64,000 bases of DNA from JANXQG01 sp963709175. GTDB taxonomy: Bacteria; Planctomycetota; Planctomycetia; Pirellulales; Thermoguttaceae. The position numbers and the translations under genes are program-made. The stretch is from NCBI GenBank assembly GCA_963709175.1, contig CAVPVK010000005.1, positions 1-64,000 on the forward strand. Direction: 5' to 3'. A model generated the notes under the pieces. The model saw only the letters and a list, made by a program, of their open reading frames with translations. It had not been told where the DNA came from and did not search any database. Positions 38,640 through 50,131 of the stretch are shown one piece after another. Each line of letters opens with the position of its first letter. Within the stretch, counting starts at the first letter, position 1.

Positions 38640-39926
38640 CTACCGCTTCTCGATAGGAACATAATTCTGCACCGTATTTCCGACATACACTTGCCGCGGG
38701 CGAAGAATCTTGCCTGTCGGATCGTCGTTCTGCTCTTTCCACTGGGCGATCCAGCCGGGCAAGCGGCCGATGGCAAAGCAAACGGTGATCATGTTCGTGG
38801 GAATCCCCAACAGACGGAGCAGGATGCCGCTATATAATTCGATTTTCGGATAGATGTCGTGATCGGCAAAATAGTGATCAGCCATGGTCAAATCGTCCAG
38901 TCTCCGCGCGATATCCAGCAATGGGTCCTTGGCATTCGCCCGGCTCAGGATCCTCTCGCAGGCGGCCTTCAAGATCCTGGCCCGCGGGTCGTAGCTTTGG
39001 TAGACACGGTGACCGAAGCCGAACAACGGCAAGGGGTGGGTCTTGTCCTTAGCCGCCTTGACGCAGTCCTCGGGCGACATGCCGCCGTTGTAAATGCGCT
39101 CGAGCATTTCGATCACTTCGACGTTGGCCCCGCCGTGCTGGGGTCCCCACAAGGCACATACTGCCGCGGCGCACGAGGCAAAGAGATTCGCCCGCGATGA
39201 GCCGACGACGCGGGTCGTCAAGGTGCTGCAACTCTGCTCGTGGTCGGCGTGCAGAATGAAGAGCAGGTTCAGGGCGTCCTCGACCTCCGACGTAATTTCG
39301 TGCTGCCGCAAGGGGTCCGAAAACATCATGTGCAGAAAGTTTGCACAGTAGCGCAGCTCGGGATCTGGATAGTTGAACGGCAATCCCAGCGAACGGCGAT
39401 AGGAGAAGGCGGCGATCGTTCGCACTTTGCTGATCAATTGGGCAGCCAATTGCTCGAAGGGCTCCTCGTCGCCCGATGCAAGGATCTGCGGGTAAAAGCA
39501 TGCCATGTTACTCAACATCGCGGACAGCAACGCCATCGGCGGGGCATTGGCCGGAATGTGCTGGAACTGGTGCGTCATCGCCTCGTGCAACAGTTCGTTC
39601 AGCGTCAGCCCCTTACTGAACCGATCTAATTCGTTCTTCTTCGGCAGTCGGCCGAAGATCAGCAGCCAGGCAGTCTCGATGAAGTCGGGGTGTTCGGTGA
39701 ACTGTTCGATGGGAATGCCGCGATAGCGAAGCAGGCCCTTCCGCCCATCAATGAAAGTAATGGAACTCTTGCAGACGGCCGTATTGGACAAAGCCGGGTC
39801 ATAGGTGGTCAGTCCAGTGGCATCGCGAAGCTTGGAAATATCCACGGCCCTATCGCCCTCAACCCCCACAATGATGGGAAGTTCAATTTGCTGGTCACCA
39901 AAACGAAGGACGGCTTTTCCGGACAT
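38640..39926 (-). CDS. gltA: Citrate synthase
   Basis: Condenses acetyl-CoA and oxaloacetate at the entry of the TCA cycle. 428 residues from ATG 39926 (MSGKAVLRFGDQQ), preceded by GGGGAT; an upstream ATG (39953) would add 9 residues. Family motifs: ITFIDGRKGLLRYRGIPIEQ, WGPQHGGANVEV (His) and LFGFGHRVYQSYDPRA (His). At the usual catalytic aspartate (family NVDFYSG) this protein reads KIELYSG, that is Glu. It sits alone, with dispersed repeats on both sides. Confidence 0.95.
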   Translation of the reverse strand: MSGKAVLRFGDQQIELPIIVGVEGDRAVDISKLRDATGLTTYDPALSNTAVCKSSITFIDGRKGLLRYRGIPIEQFTEHPDFIETAWLLIFGRLPKKNELDRFSKGLTLNELLHEAMTHQFQHIPANAPPMALLSAMLSNMACFYPQILASGDEEPFEQLAAQLISKVRTIAAFSYRRSLGLPFNYPDPELRYCANFLHMMFSDPLRQHEITSEVEDALNLLFILHADHEQSCSTLTTRVVGSSRANLFASCAAAVCALWGPQHGGANVEVIEMLERIYNGGMSPEDCVKAAKDKTHPLPLFGFGHRVYQSYDPRARILKAACERILSRANAKDPLLDIARRLDDLTMADHYFADHDIYPKIELYSGILLRLLGIPTNMITVCFAIGRLPGWIAQWKEQNDDPTGKILRPRQVYVGNTVQNYVPIEKR

Positions 39927-40667
39927 AACAGTATCCCCATGGTTTGCATGCATAACTTGATGCTACTGGAGATCGTTACAAAATCAATGGGGGCGGCAAG
40001 ACCGGCGAGTCGCGACTCGGAGCCGCTCGGCAATACATCTTCTGATCTTCCAAAGGAACAAAATCAGCCCAGCCAACCTGCGGCGGTCACCCTCCGCCGC
40101 GTCGAACGGCAGGGCCGGCGGCAAAGATCCAAAGAACCTCCGGTTTTTCTTGACCTGCAGGTGATTTGCCACTCCCGCCTGACCTTCCAGCCGAGATTGC
40201 CCTCTCACGCGACACCTTCTGGCTCGGCAACCAGGCACGGTCGCGCTGGGAACCCCCCTGTGCGTTGGCCATTCAGCCGCTAGACGGTGGATTGGCTGTC
40301 GGCCTGCCCGACCGCCGCGCCGTCAAGGTCGGCATGTCGCGTTGACGACGCCGCATTGCATCGGGGCGGAGCGGCTCTTGATGGATCTCCGGTTGTCCCT
40401 CATCGGTCGATAACTGCATTTCTTGGTGATCCACTCCGCCTTAACGGACAATGGGCGCCTGGGCATCTTCGTGCCCGAGAAACCGAAATACCCTTCAATG
40501 AACTCCACGGCCACACGTCTGTCGGAGGGAAGATATTGTTCTTGGAAGTCGCCGAACTTGCCCGTGACATTCCTGGGCCGTCGGGCCCTATAATCCTGGG
40601 GCAGCCTGATGCTGGCCCTGGAAACCGAGATTACGCGGTGGAAACCCCTCCAAAAGGAGCATGGCCC
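39927..40667. other. Intergenic region with dispersed repeat C
   Basis: No gene is supported between citrate synthase and the kinase. It contains copy C of the dispersed repeat (40068-40195). The kinase ribosome site AAGGAG is at 40653-40658. Confidence 0.5.
40068..40195 (+). repeat. Dispersed repeat, copy C
   Basis: One of the fullest copies: CAGCCCAGCCAACCTGCGG, CGGTCACCCTCCGCCGCG, GGGCCGGCGGCAAAG, CCTCCGGTTTTTCTTGACC, AGGTGATTTGCCACTCCCG, CCTGACCTTCCAGCCGAG. It lies upstream of kinase/sigma module 1. Confidence 0.8.
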
Positions 40668-43600
40668 ATGACCAATCCCGACAAGCCCGAAACTCACGAA
40701 ACGCAAGCGTCTGAACAGGCTTCTGAGCCTGCCGACGTCACGGCGGCCTACCAGCCGGGCATCGCCGGCGAGGAACTGGTCCGAGTGTTGGACCAGTACC
40801 TGGCCGATCTGGAGGCGGGATGCGCCACCACGCGCGAGAAGCTGCTCGCCGAGCATCCGGCCTTGGCCTCCCAGTTGGAGCCGTGCCTCTCCGGCATCGA
40901 GTTCATTCATCGCGCGGCCCGACCGGCGGCGGATTCCCGATCTCGACTGGGCGACTTCGAGATCATCGGCGAGGTCGGCCGGGGTGGCATGGGCGTGGTC
41001 TATGAAGCCCGACAGATCTCGCTCGACCGCAAAGTGGCCCTGAAGGTCCTCCGCTTTGCCGGCGTTGCCGACCGCGACGCCATGGAGCGATTCGATCGCG
41101 AAGCGAAGACGGTTGCCCAGTTGCACCATACGAACATCGTGCCGATCTTCGCCATCGGCGAGCAGAAGGGCGTGTTCTACTATGCCATGCAGTTTATCGA
41201 GGGGCGCAGCTTGGCGGCCGTGCTGGAGCAGTCGCAGAAGGAGCGGGCCCCACTGGAGCTTGTCTTGGCGGCCCGCTGGACGCTGCAAGCCGCCGAGGCC
41301 TTGGCCCACGCCCATCAGCGCGGCGTGATTCACCGCGATGTGAAGCCCTCGAACCTGATCCTCGATCCGGCCGGCCAGGTCTGGCTAACCGATTTTGGCC
41401 TGGCCAAGCGGCTAGACGACGTGGCTTTGAGCATGACCGGCGCCCTGCTGGGCACGCCGCGCTACATGAGCCCGGAGCAGGCCTCGGCGGCGAAGCAACC
41501 GGTCGATCAACGCACCGACATCTACAGCCTGGGGGCGACACTCTATGAGTTGGCCACGGGCAAGCCGCTGTTCGAGGCCGATTCGCCGCACGGAATCATT
41601 TCGCAGATCCTCACGAGCGAGCCGCCTGCACCCCGCAGTCTGCGGACCGGCCTGCCTCGCGATCTGGAGACGATCATCCTCAAATGCTTGGCCAAGGAAC
41701 CACAGTCGCGCTATGCCACGGCGCAGGCCCTGGCCGACGACTTGCGGTGGTTTTGCGAAGGCCGCCCGATCAAGGCCCGCCGGGCGGGCCTGCCGGAACG
41801 CGCCGCGCGCTGGGCTCGCAAGAACCGTCGTAGTGTTGCGCTGGTGGCATCGGCAGCCGTGGTCAGTACGCTGCTCGTGGTTGGCGGCATCCTGATCTCT
41901 TCGCAGTACAACCAGTCACAACTGGGGCACGTCGGGTTGAAGACGGATGGGCCGAACCTGGTGGCGGAAGTGCTCGAAGCGGGTCAAGACCGTCCCGTCG
42001 TGCCTTCGTTCACGGTTCCGACCACGGAACCGGTCACCTTGCCTGCCGGTTCCTACCGTCTGCGCCTGTCGACACCGGGCCAGGCGGCGGAAACCACGCA
42101 ACTGCTAGTTGAACGCGGCCAGCAACGCGATTACACCGTCGGGCTCAAGCAACAGTTGCTTTGGGACCCAATTTCGCTCGGCGGGGGCGAAACGGCCCGA
42201 GTGGTGAAGCTCAAACCCAGCGGCTGGCAGGTGATCCGCAGCCAAGGCGAGAACACGTTGAGCCTTCTCAACGGCGCCTCCGCCCAGTCGGTCTGGCAGT
42301 TGAGTTCCACGGGCTGGACTCCACCATCGCCGGCAGCGATTGCCGCCTGGCTTTCCGAACGGAAAGATGCAGCAAAGAGTGCGGGCCGGCCTCCATTCTT
42401 GCCGTTGAACGAATACAACGCGCGGGAGTATTTGGCGAATCGCTCGCTCGCATATGAGCAAGAACAGGATCCGCCGGCGCTGGTCCAGCCCGCGCCGGAT
42501 CTCGATGGCGACGGTGTGGGCGACCTGGTCTGGGCTTGCCGAAGTTCGGCCGCGCTGTGGGCCATTTCCGGCAAGGCAATTGCCGGCAACCAAGGGAAAG
42601 AGCTTTGGTGGTTCTCGGCCGGGGAAGGCGAAACGGTGGGCGTGCCGGCCGTAGCCGACGTCGACGGTGACGGCACAGCCGACTTCATCGCCACGTTCGC
42701 GGACAAACATCCGGCCTTAACGGCCATTAGAAACGTCTGGATCGAGGCGGTGTCGGGCAAGACGGGCAAATCCCTATGGCGCTTTCGCCTGGAGGGTGCG
42801 GTGCGCTTTCGCTGCGCAAGTGATTCGGCTCGACGGCCGGCTGACCGTGATCTGCGCAGCGGGAACGCGACTCGTGGGGCTGGATCTGAAGACGGGCAAA
42901 CCCGTCTGGCCGGCGATCGATCTGGAGTTGGAATCGATCGTGCCGCCGCAGGTCGCTGATCTGGACTACGACGGCGTGCCCGATTTGCTTCTGGTGGGGT
43001 CGGGACCGCCCAACACGCTTTCCGTACTCGCCCTCTCGCTGGCGACACGAAAACCGATTTGGAAGAAGGCATTGTACACCGAGACTCGGTACCCCGACCC
43101 GTGGAATTGGTTTTGGAACGAACGACACAGCCTCCGCGCACTGAAGGCATGGCCGTGGGTGGCCGACCTGGACGGCGACGGAAAGGCCGCCGTGGTCGTG
43201 CCCATCTTCGCTCAAACTCGGACGCCGTACCGTTACGAGTCGTGGGGCGGCGTGGAATTGCTCGATGGCGCCACGGGGCAGCCACAATGGCAACACCGCC
43301 TGAAGCTCGGTGCCTCTTCCCACCTCTGCGAGCAGCTCCTCGTAGGGCCGGACATCGATGGCGACGGCCGCCGCGACCTGTTCGTGGCGACGACCGCGAG
43401 CTGTCAGGGAGGGCGGCGACGGGGGGAATGGACGCCCAAAGACGCCGTGTTCGTCGATGCACTTTCCGGCAAGGATGGTCATACCTTGTGGTGGTGGCAA
43501 TCCGAGATGACCATAATCAGTGAAGGCGACATCAGCGGTTTCCGCGACGGCACTTTTTCGTCCAACTATTGCGAGCAGCCCTGTTTTCGCGCAACTTCGC

Positions 43601-45822
43601 TGCGATTGTGGTCCGCTGGCCCCGACGGCTGGCCGCAGCTAGTCGTACCCTATAACAAAGCCTGGTGGTGGCAACCGGAAACGACTGCCGTGCTCTCCGC
43701 GGGAACCGGGCGACTCCAAGGGAAGATCTCGGACTACGATCTTGTCCAGATCGCCGACCTCAATCACGACGGCATCGACGATCTGGTGTTTCGCGCGTAT
43801 GGATGGGACGACTTGTCCGCTCGAAAGCCCGACGCCATCCCTCGCGGTATGCTGAAGGGCGTTGTAAACATCAATGGCGTCGATCGGGTATCTGTTGAGA
43901 AGCTCTATGCTATCCGCGGCACGCTGCCGGAAATGTGGCGACGGCTGAGCAACTGGCGCCCCGCTGAGGATTTTGACGACGATGGTATTCCCGACATGGT
44001 ACTCGATGATTGCACGAAGGCAATTTCTGGGCGCGACGGGCACCTGCTCTGGCAGTCGAGCGAGCCCTACGGGGAACACATGGTCTTGCTTCCGGCCCAC
44101 AACGATCTGGACGGCGACGGCACGCCCGACTTTCTGGCCATTGGCCAGGGACTTGGCAACCTGAAAGGCGATCGCCAGTCGGGCGGGACTCGCTACCCAA
44201 TTGAGCTGCACGCGATTTCTGGAAGCACCGGGAAACGGATCTGGTCGGCAGAAGACATGGTCCTTGAGCCCGGGCAGGGACAGGCCGGGTCCTTGGTAAG
44301 CTGGCGACCTCAAGTCCTCGCTTGCCGTGACCTGAACGGGGACGGCCAACTGGAAATAGTCCTTCTTTATGACCTGGAGCAAGGCAGTACGCACCAGCTT
44401 TGGTTGGCCGCTCTTTCCTTGCACGATGGCAAGACCCGCTGGCGGCAAGCCCTCACCGACAAGATTACCGAATCTTTCTTTCCCAGGGGCATGACCTACC
44501 GGCCCGGGTTTGCCGCTCTCGGCGGGGATGGAAGTCTGGACCTGGTGATCGCAGTCCCCGTGCTCGGCAAGGAGAGCAGTCACGTAATGTGGGACAGTGA
44601 GCTCCGCGCGGTGAGCGGTCGGGACGGTAAGCTACTTTGGCGCCAACCTCTGCCGGTACAAGTAAAGTTCACGGATAACGGGAACGCCTTTTCGGCCCCC
44701 GCCATCGGCAACCTGGGTGGCAATGGCACGCCACAAGTCGTGATCATGACGCAAGGCTGGCAGAAGGACCAACGCACAGGCGCGGACTCTGTCGTGGCCC
44801 AGGTATCGAGTTTCGACGGCCGAACGGGCGAGCCGATCTGGAAGCATCAGCCCAAATGGATGAATGATTCGCTCTTCGAACCGCGAGTGCTCCTGGCCGA
44901 TATCGAGGGAAATGGCAAGGTCGAGGTTTACGCCTCGATTGCAAAGCGATCGGACGGCAATGGCAGTCGGCCCGCGCGTGTCGCGCATCCCAAGGATGGC
45001 ATCCTCCTGGACGGCCAAGGTCAGGTTCGGCCGGCGCTGGAGAGGCCGCTTGCCGGGACCTTTGACCTCGATGGGAAGGAAGCGTTTCTGCTGCTGGGCA
45101 ACCACAAGCTGACGGTCACGCGCGGCGGGGTGAATAACATCGTTTGGGAACGGTCCGATGTCGAATATGTTCGCGAAGTGCTACCGGCCAAATCGGGAGA
45201 GCCGACCACCGTGGTGGTCCCGTCGGGCGAAAGTTTCCTGGGACTGGACGGAGCGACGGGCAAGCCGCTTTGGCGCTGCCCGATTCGTGACGCGGAATCG
45301 ATCCTGCCGGCTCAAGACCTGGGACAGCCGCCGTGGCTCATCAGCCAGGCCGACGGATCGACGATCTGTCGGCGGGCCCTGGCCACCACGGCCGATGGAG
45401 AGTATGCGCCGGCGGTCGGCACGCCGTGCAAGGACGCGTTGGCGGGGGATGATCCCCGCCTCGTGCGGCCGCTGCCCTGGGTCGGTCATCCGTCGATAAA
45501 CTCCTTTGCGCCATGGATTGGATGCATCATCTATCTGCTACCCTTGCTCGTTTGCACTGTCCGGCGGCGGTGGCGGAGTGTGGCGGCCTGGCTCGTAGTG
45601 TTTCTCGTGGCAACCGTGGTGATCGCGGTCGTTTTCCTTTGGGACGACGCACAGTACGTGGATCCCCTGGAGCATTACGGTGTGAGCGGCTGGTATCAGG
45701 TTATGTACTACGGGATGAATGCGGCGGGGGCGATCGTCGTGCCGTGGTTCATCGTCCGGTTGGTCTGGTTGTTGGGACGCCGGGGTGTGCGCCGCATTTT
45801 GGCTCGAACCCGCGCCGCCTGA
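40668..45822 (+). CDS. Receptor-type serine/threonine kinase with FG-GAP beta-propeller ectodomain, frameshifted
   Basis: About 1718 residues when repaired. Kinase domain (residues 100-365): GEVGRGGMGVVYEARQ, VALKVL (Lys), HRDVKPSNLIL, TDFGLAK, SPEQAS. A membrane helix follows (SVALVASAAVVSTLLVVGGIL), then a PEGA-like beta domain, then at least ten FG-GAP/VCBS loops (DLDGDGVGDLVWA, DVDGDGTADF, DIDGDGRRDLFV, DLNHDGIDDLVF, DLDGDGTPDFLAI, DLNGDGQLEIV), and three C-terminal helices (from about 45500). The frame changes near 42800. ATG 40668 has AAGGAG at 40653. A calcium-dependent sensory ectodomain is inferred. A sigma-factor fragment follows after 20 bp. Confidence 0.9.
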
Positions 45823-45842
45823 CGTCTTGCGAGGATGATTGC

Positions 45843-46146
45843 ATGACAGATCCTTCGATTTCGCTCACTCGCCTGCTGGACGCCTTGCGCCTGGGTGACA
45901 TCGCGGCCCAGGGCGAAGTGCTGCAGCATTGTCGCCCCTGGCTCCATCTCTTGGCGCGGCTGGAGATCGACGGCCGCTTCCGGGGCAAGTTCGACGCCTC
46001 GGACATCGTGCAGCAGACGCTCCTGGGGGCCTGCCGCGACCTGCCCAAGTTTCGCGGGGGGGACGGAGGCCGAGTTGCTGGCCTGGTTGCGGCCGATCCT
46101 GGCCCACGTGCTGGGACATGAGTTTCGCCAATTCGTAGGTTCGTGA
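45843..46146 (+). pseudogene. ECF sigma factor, truncated and frameshifted
   Basis: ATG 45843 gives MTDPSISLTRLLDALRLGDI and LHLLARLEIDGRFRGKFDAS, DIVQQTLLGACRDLPKFRGG, the sigma region 2 of planctomycete kinase-linked ECF factors. A run of seven Gs near 46055 shifts the frame; the next frame reads TEAELLAWLRPILAHVLGHEF and stops at 46146. Region 4 is missing; 40 bp later the dispersed repeat D begins. Only the N-terminal half of the factor survives. Confidence 0.75.
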
Positions 46147-46185
46147 CGCGCCTCGGAATACCACTCATTTCAGCACGCCTTCAGC

Positions 46186-46209
46186 CCAGCTTGCCTGCGG
46201 CGGTCAGTG
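46186..46209 (+). repeat. Dispersed repeat, copy D, left part
   Basis: CAGCCCAGCTTGCCTGCGG then CGGTCA, matching the first part of copy C. It stops where the intron begins; its continuation is at 46742. Confidence 0.7.
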
Positions 46210-46741
46210 TGCCGTGAAAAGGCGTGTTGTTTCTAGCGGGTGCGACGATGGCATGTGTGAAAGAGGAAACGACAGGCAACACGGGAAGCCCCAGCGGTGA
46301 GAGGTCGTGGCTCTCAGCCAGAACTCCGTGAGGAGCAGGCTGGGCCGTCTGGGGTGACGGACAGGCTCGTACTACTGATGAAGCTGGGTAACGCCGGGGG
46401 AGGGAAGGAGCCTGACTTCTGGCGCGTTCCTGGAAGAGACCAAGAGTCCGGAGATTGGTTATGCCTATCAACTCCATTGTTTTGGCTCAGCGGTCACGGA
46501 AAGAACTTCACTTGCCAGCGAAGATTGTGATGTTTTCGGCGTCACGACCGAGATTAAGCAAAGCGTCGTGTGCTGGCGAGTCAAGCTAGTCGGAGAGCCG
46601 GATGCGGGAAACCCGCACGTCCGGTTCGATGAGCGGGGTGTGGAAACGGAGCAAGGCAGGCGGATATTGCGCCACGTACGGGGAAACCCCGACACGGAAG
46701 TAAGCCGAAGCCTAAACCACCGCGCCACACCTCGACTCTAC
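46210..46741 (+). ncRNA. ORF-less group II intron
   Basis: Starts GTGTGCC (fits the 5' GUGYG) and ends ...CTCTAC (fits 3' AY). A domain V-like hairpin is at 46595-46627: GAGCCGGATGCGGG, GAAA loop, CCCGCACGTCCGGTTC, with the AGC triad near its 5' end. The upstream 380 bp hold typical domain I-III blocks (GTGAGAGGTCGTGGCTCTCA, GACAGGCTCGTACTACTGAT, AAGGAGCCTGACTTCTGGCG). No reverse transcriptase/maturase is encoded. The two flanks join into an uninterrupted copy of the dispersed repeat (compare copy E), which fixes both ends to within a base. Splicing would need a maturase from elsewhere. Confidence 0.75.
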
Positions 46742-46852
46742 CCCCTCCGCCGCGTCGAACCGGCACCGCTGGCGTAAGAAATCCGGAAAAACCTTCGAGT
46801 TTTTCTTGACCGGGAGGCGATTTGACACTACCGCCTGACTTTCCGGCCGAGG
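46742..46852 (+). repeat. Dispersed repeat, copy D, right part
   Basis: CCCCTCCGCCGCGTCGAACC, GGCGTAAGAAATCCGGAAAA, CTTCGAGTTTTTCTTGACC, GGCGATTTGACACTACCGCC, TGACTTTCCGGCCGAG. Together with 46186-46209 it reconstitutes a full copy. Confidence 0.8.
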
Positions 46853-46978
46853 CCGCCAATCGGCACGAAGCATTACACAGTCGTGGCCATTCGGGCGGTC
46901 TTCAGCATTGGGGGGGCATCTCGACGTACATAGACTGCTAAGATTATGAACACCAGTCTTTTCCTTACGTCCGTGCCC

Positions 46979-47526
46979 ATGACCGAAGTCACCCAGATCC
47001 TTTCTGCGATCGAGCGGGGCGATCCCCAGGCGGCGGCGCAATTGCTGCCGCTAGTCTATGACGAGCTTCGTAAGCTGGCGGCTCAGAAGATGGCCCAGGA
47101 GAAGCCGGGCCAGACTCTCAGTCCCACGGCCCTGGTCCACGAAGCCTACCTCCGCCTAGTGGGCGATCAGCAGTTCGACAATCGCGGGCACTTCTTCGCA
47201 GCCGCAGCGGAGGCGATGCGGCGAATCCTCGTGGAAAAGGCGCGGCGCGAGGTAGCTTTAGAGCTGGCGGGGGACGGGCACGCGTCGATCTCGACGGTGC
47301 GGCTGCCGTTGCGGCGGAACGGGACGACGAATTGCTCGCCGTGGACGCAGCGCTTGAGCGACTCGCGGTCGTCGAACCCCAGGCAGCGCAACTCGTGCAG
47401 CTACGGTACTTTGCGGGTTGTACAATGAACGAGGCGGCCGACCTACTGGGCATGCCGTTGCGGAGCGCCAACCGCCTTTGGGCCTATGCCAAGGCTTGGC
47501 TGCTGCGGGATCTTCGGCCCGATTAG
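46979..47526 (+). CDS. ECF-family sigma factor, frameshifted
   Basis: MTEVTQILSAIERGDPQAAA, ELRKLAAQKMAQEKPGQTL and VHEAYLRLVG form sigma region 2; after a frame change near 47265 the region-4 part reads DAALERLAVVEPQAAQLVQL, FAGCTMNEAADLLGM and a helix ending LLRDLRPD. 182 residues, of the sigma-70 ECF type usually paired with kinases in planctomycetes. An ATG at 46946 is an alternative start. The kinase gene begins 68 bp downstream. Confidence 0.85.
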
Positions 47527-47594
47527 TATATTCGCCAAAATTCTGGCACATTTCGCGCGCCGATTTCGCATTGTGGGATAGGAGGATCAATGCC

Positions 47595-50012
47595 ATGAAC
47601 GAACGCGAATTGTTTGAGGCTGCCCTGGAGCAAGCTCCGGCGGAGCGTGCTCGGTTTCTCGACGTGGCCTGTGCTGGCGACACGAACCTGCGCGGCTCGA
47701 TCGAAGCACTCTTGGCCCGACACGCCGAGGCGGAAAGCTTTCTGGAAAACCCGGCTGTACCAGTGGATCTCACCGGTGCCTGTCGGTCCGTTGCCGAAGG
47801 CCCGGGATCGGTCATTGGTTCGTACAAGTTACTGCAGCAGATCGGCGAGGGCGGCATGGGCGTGGTGTATATGGCCGAACAGCAGCAGCCGGTTCGCCGC
47901 AAGGTTGCGCTGAAGATCATCAAGCCCGGCATGGATACGCGCCAGGTCATTGCCCGCTTCGAGGCCGAGCGGCAGGCCCTGGCCTTGATGGACCACCCCA
48001 ACATCGCCCGCGTCCTCGATGCGGGCACGACCGAAACGGCCGGCCCTACTTCGTCATGGAGTTGGTGAAGGGCGTCCCGCATCACGAAATACTGCGACGA
48101 GCACCGGCTGACGCCGCAGCGAGCGGCTGGAGCTGTTCATCCCGGTCTGCCAGGCGATCCAGCATGCCCACCAGAAAGGGATCATTCATCGCGACATCAA
48201 GCCGTCCAACGTCCTGGTGGCCCGCTATGACGGCAGACCGGTGCCGAAGGTGATCGACTTCGGCGTGGCCAAGGCCACCGGTCAGCAATTGACCGAGCGG
48301 ACGCTGTTCACCGGTTTCGGAGCGGTGGTCGGCACGCCTGGAGTACATGAGCCCCGAGCAGGCGGAGATGAACCAGCTGGACATCGACACCCGCAGCGAC
48401 ATTTACTCGCTCGGCGTGCTGCTGTACGAGCTATTGACGGGCTCCACCCCCGTTGGAGCAAGAAGCGGTTGAAGGCGGCGGCCCTGCTGGAGGTGCTGCG
48501 GGTGATCCGCGAGGAGGAGCCGCCGAAGCCGAGCACGCGGCTGAGCACGACCGATGAGATGCCGTCGATGGCGGCCAACCGTGGGCTGGAGCCGAAGAAG
48601 CTGTCGGCGCTCGTGCAACGGCGACCTCGACTGGATTGTGATGAAGGCCCTGGAGAAAGACCGCTCACGCCGTTACGAGACGGCAAGCAATCTGGCCGCG
48701 GACGTGCGGCGGTTCCTCGCCGAGGAAACGATTGATGCCCGGCCACCTTCAACGGCTTACAAACTCAAAAAGTTTGCTCAGCGTAACCGCGTGGCGGTGC
48801 TCACGGGGATTGTGGTCGTAGCTTCAATGCTCGGAGGCACGGCCGTGGCAACCTGGCAGGCGGTGAGGGCTTCGGCCGCTGAGGCCAACGCTCGACACAA
48901 CGAGATATTGGCGTTGCGGGAACGAGACGTCAAGGAACAAGCACTTCGACAGACGAGGGAGTCCGTGTCATCCCTCTACATGACGTGGTTCTGGGGCTTG
49001 GCGCCGGATAACTACAAACCGGAAGTTAAGGAAAAGATGGTTCGTAACCTTGATGGGGCGGCGGCCGAGTTGGATTCGTACTTCTCCGCCGAACCGCTGA
49101 CAAGAGCTCAGTTGTCGCAAGTGCCTTGGGCGGACTCTTCGCAGCCTTGGTAAACCAGATAAAGCAGCCGCGCAGGTGAGCAATCGCTCGTAGATTGTCG
49201 AAAGAACCTCGGTCCCGATCACGGCGAAACGCTGGAGTGCATGAATGACTTGGCGGTCTGGTACAACGATCTTGGGCGACACGTTGAGGCCTTGAAGCTT
49301 GACGAAGAGACCCTGGCACTGAGAAAAGAAAAGCTTGGGGCTAACCACCCCGACACGCTATGGAGCATGCTGGAGACGGCGCGATCTGATGAACCTCGAT
49401 CGTGGTGCTGAGGCGACGCCGCTACTGGAAAAAGCCTATCCGGCTGCAAAGAAATCCGGGGTTCGCGAGGTGGGCACTGCCTTACTCGATGCCTACCTGC
49501 GGATTGGAAAGGTTGAAAAGGCCGCCGCAATGGCGAAAGAATTGCTGGCCGATGTGCGTATGCAGTTTTCCGAAGAAAGCCCGCAACTCGCCGGGCAGTT
49601 GGCATCGATTGGCGCGTCGCTGCTGCAGGCCAAAGCCTTCACGCAGGCCGAACCACTCCTGCGAGAGTGTCTGGCCATCCGCGAGAAGACACAAGCTGAC
49701 GAATGGACGACGTTCGCCACCAAGTCCATTCTCGGCGGCGCACTATCAGGTCAAAAGAAATACGCCGAAAGCGAGACGCTGCTGCTGGACGGCTACGAGG
49801 GGATGAAGCAGCGTGAGGCGAAGATCCCGCCGCTAGGCGAGGTCCGCATGACTGAGGCATTGGAGCGGTTGGTGCAAGTTTACGAGGCCCTGGAGAAAAA
49901 GGATGAGGCGGCCAGGTGGCGGAAAAAACTGGAGGCTTGGAAGGAGGCGCAGAAGCGGCTGAAGGCCGATAAATCTCGTCCCGAGATCAGTCCCGGCACT
50001 CCAGGAAAGTGA
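47595..50012 (+). pseudogene. Serine/threonine kinase with TPR repeats, multiply disrupted
   Basis: ATG 47595 (MNERELFEAALEQAPAERAR). Kinase motifs: GEGGMGVVYMAEQ, VALKII, HQKGIIHRDIKPSNVLV, IDFGVAK, SPEQAE, then a helix (VLTGIVVVASMLGGTAVATW) and kinesin-light-chain-type TPRs (GRHVEALKLDEETLALRKEK, EPLLRECLAIREK). The frame changes at about 48047, 48090, 48120, 48345, 48450, 48615, 49100 and 49380, and one in-frame stop lies in the TPR part. It is either a decayed gene or a badly resolved stretch. It pairs with the sigma factor just upstream. Confidence 0.8.
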
Positions 50013-50131
50013 GCGAGGCATGTCCCGCGGGTTAATGGCCGGCCGTCCTATTTCATGGTTGCCGGTCTGATCCTCGCAGAAACTCATGCCCTTTCCAACA
50101 CTCACTGGAAATCGACCGTGTTTTCGGAACG

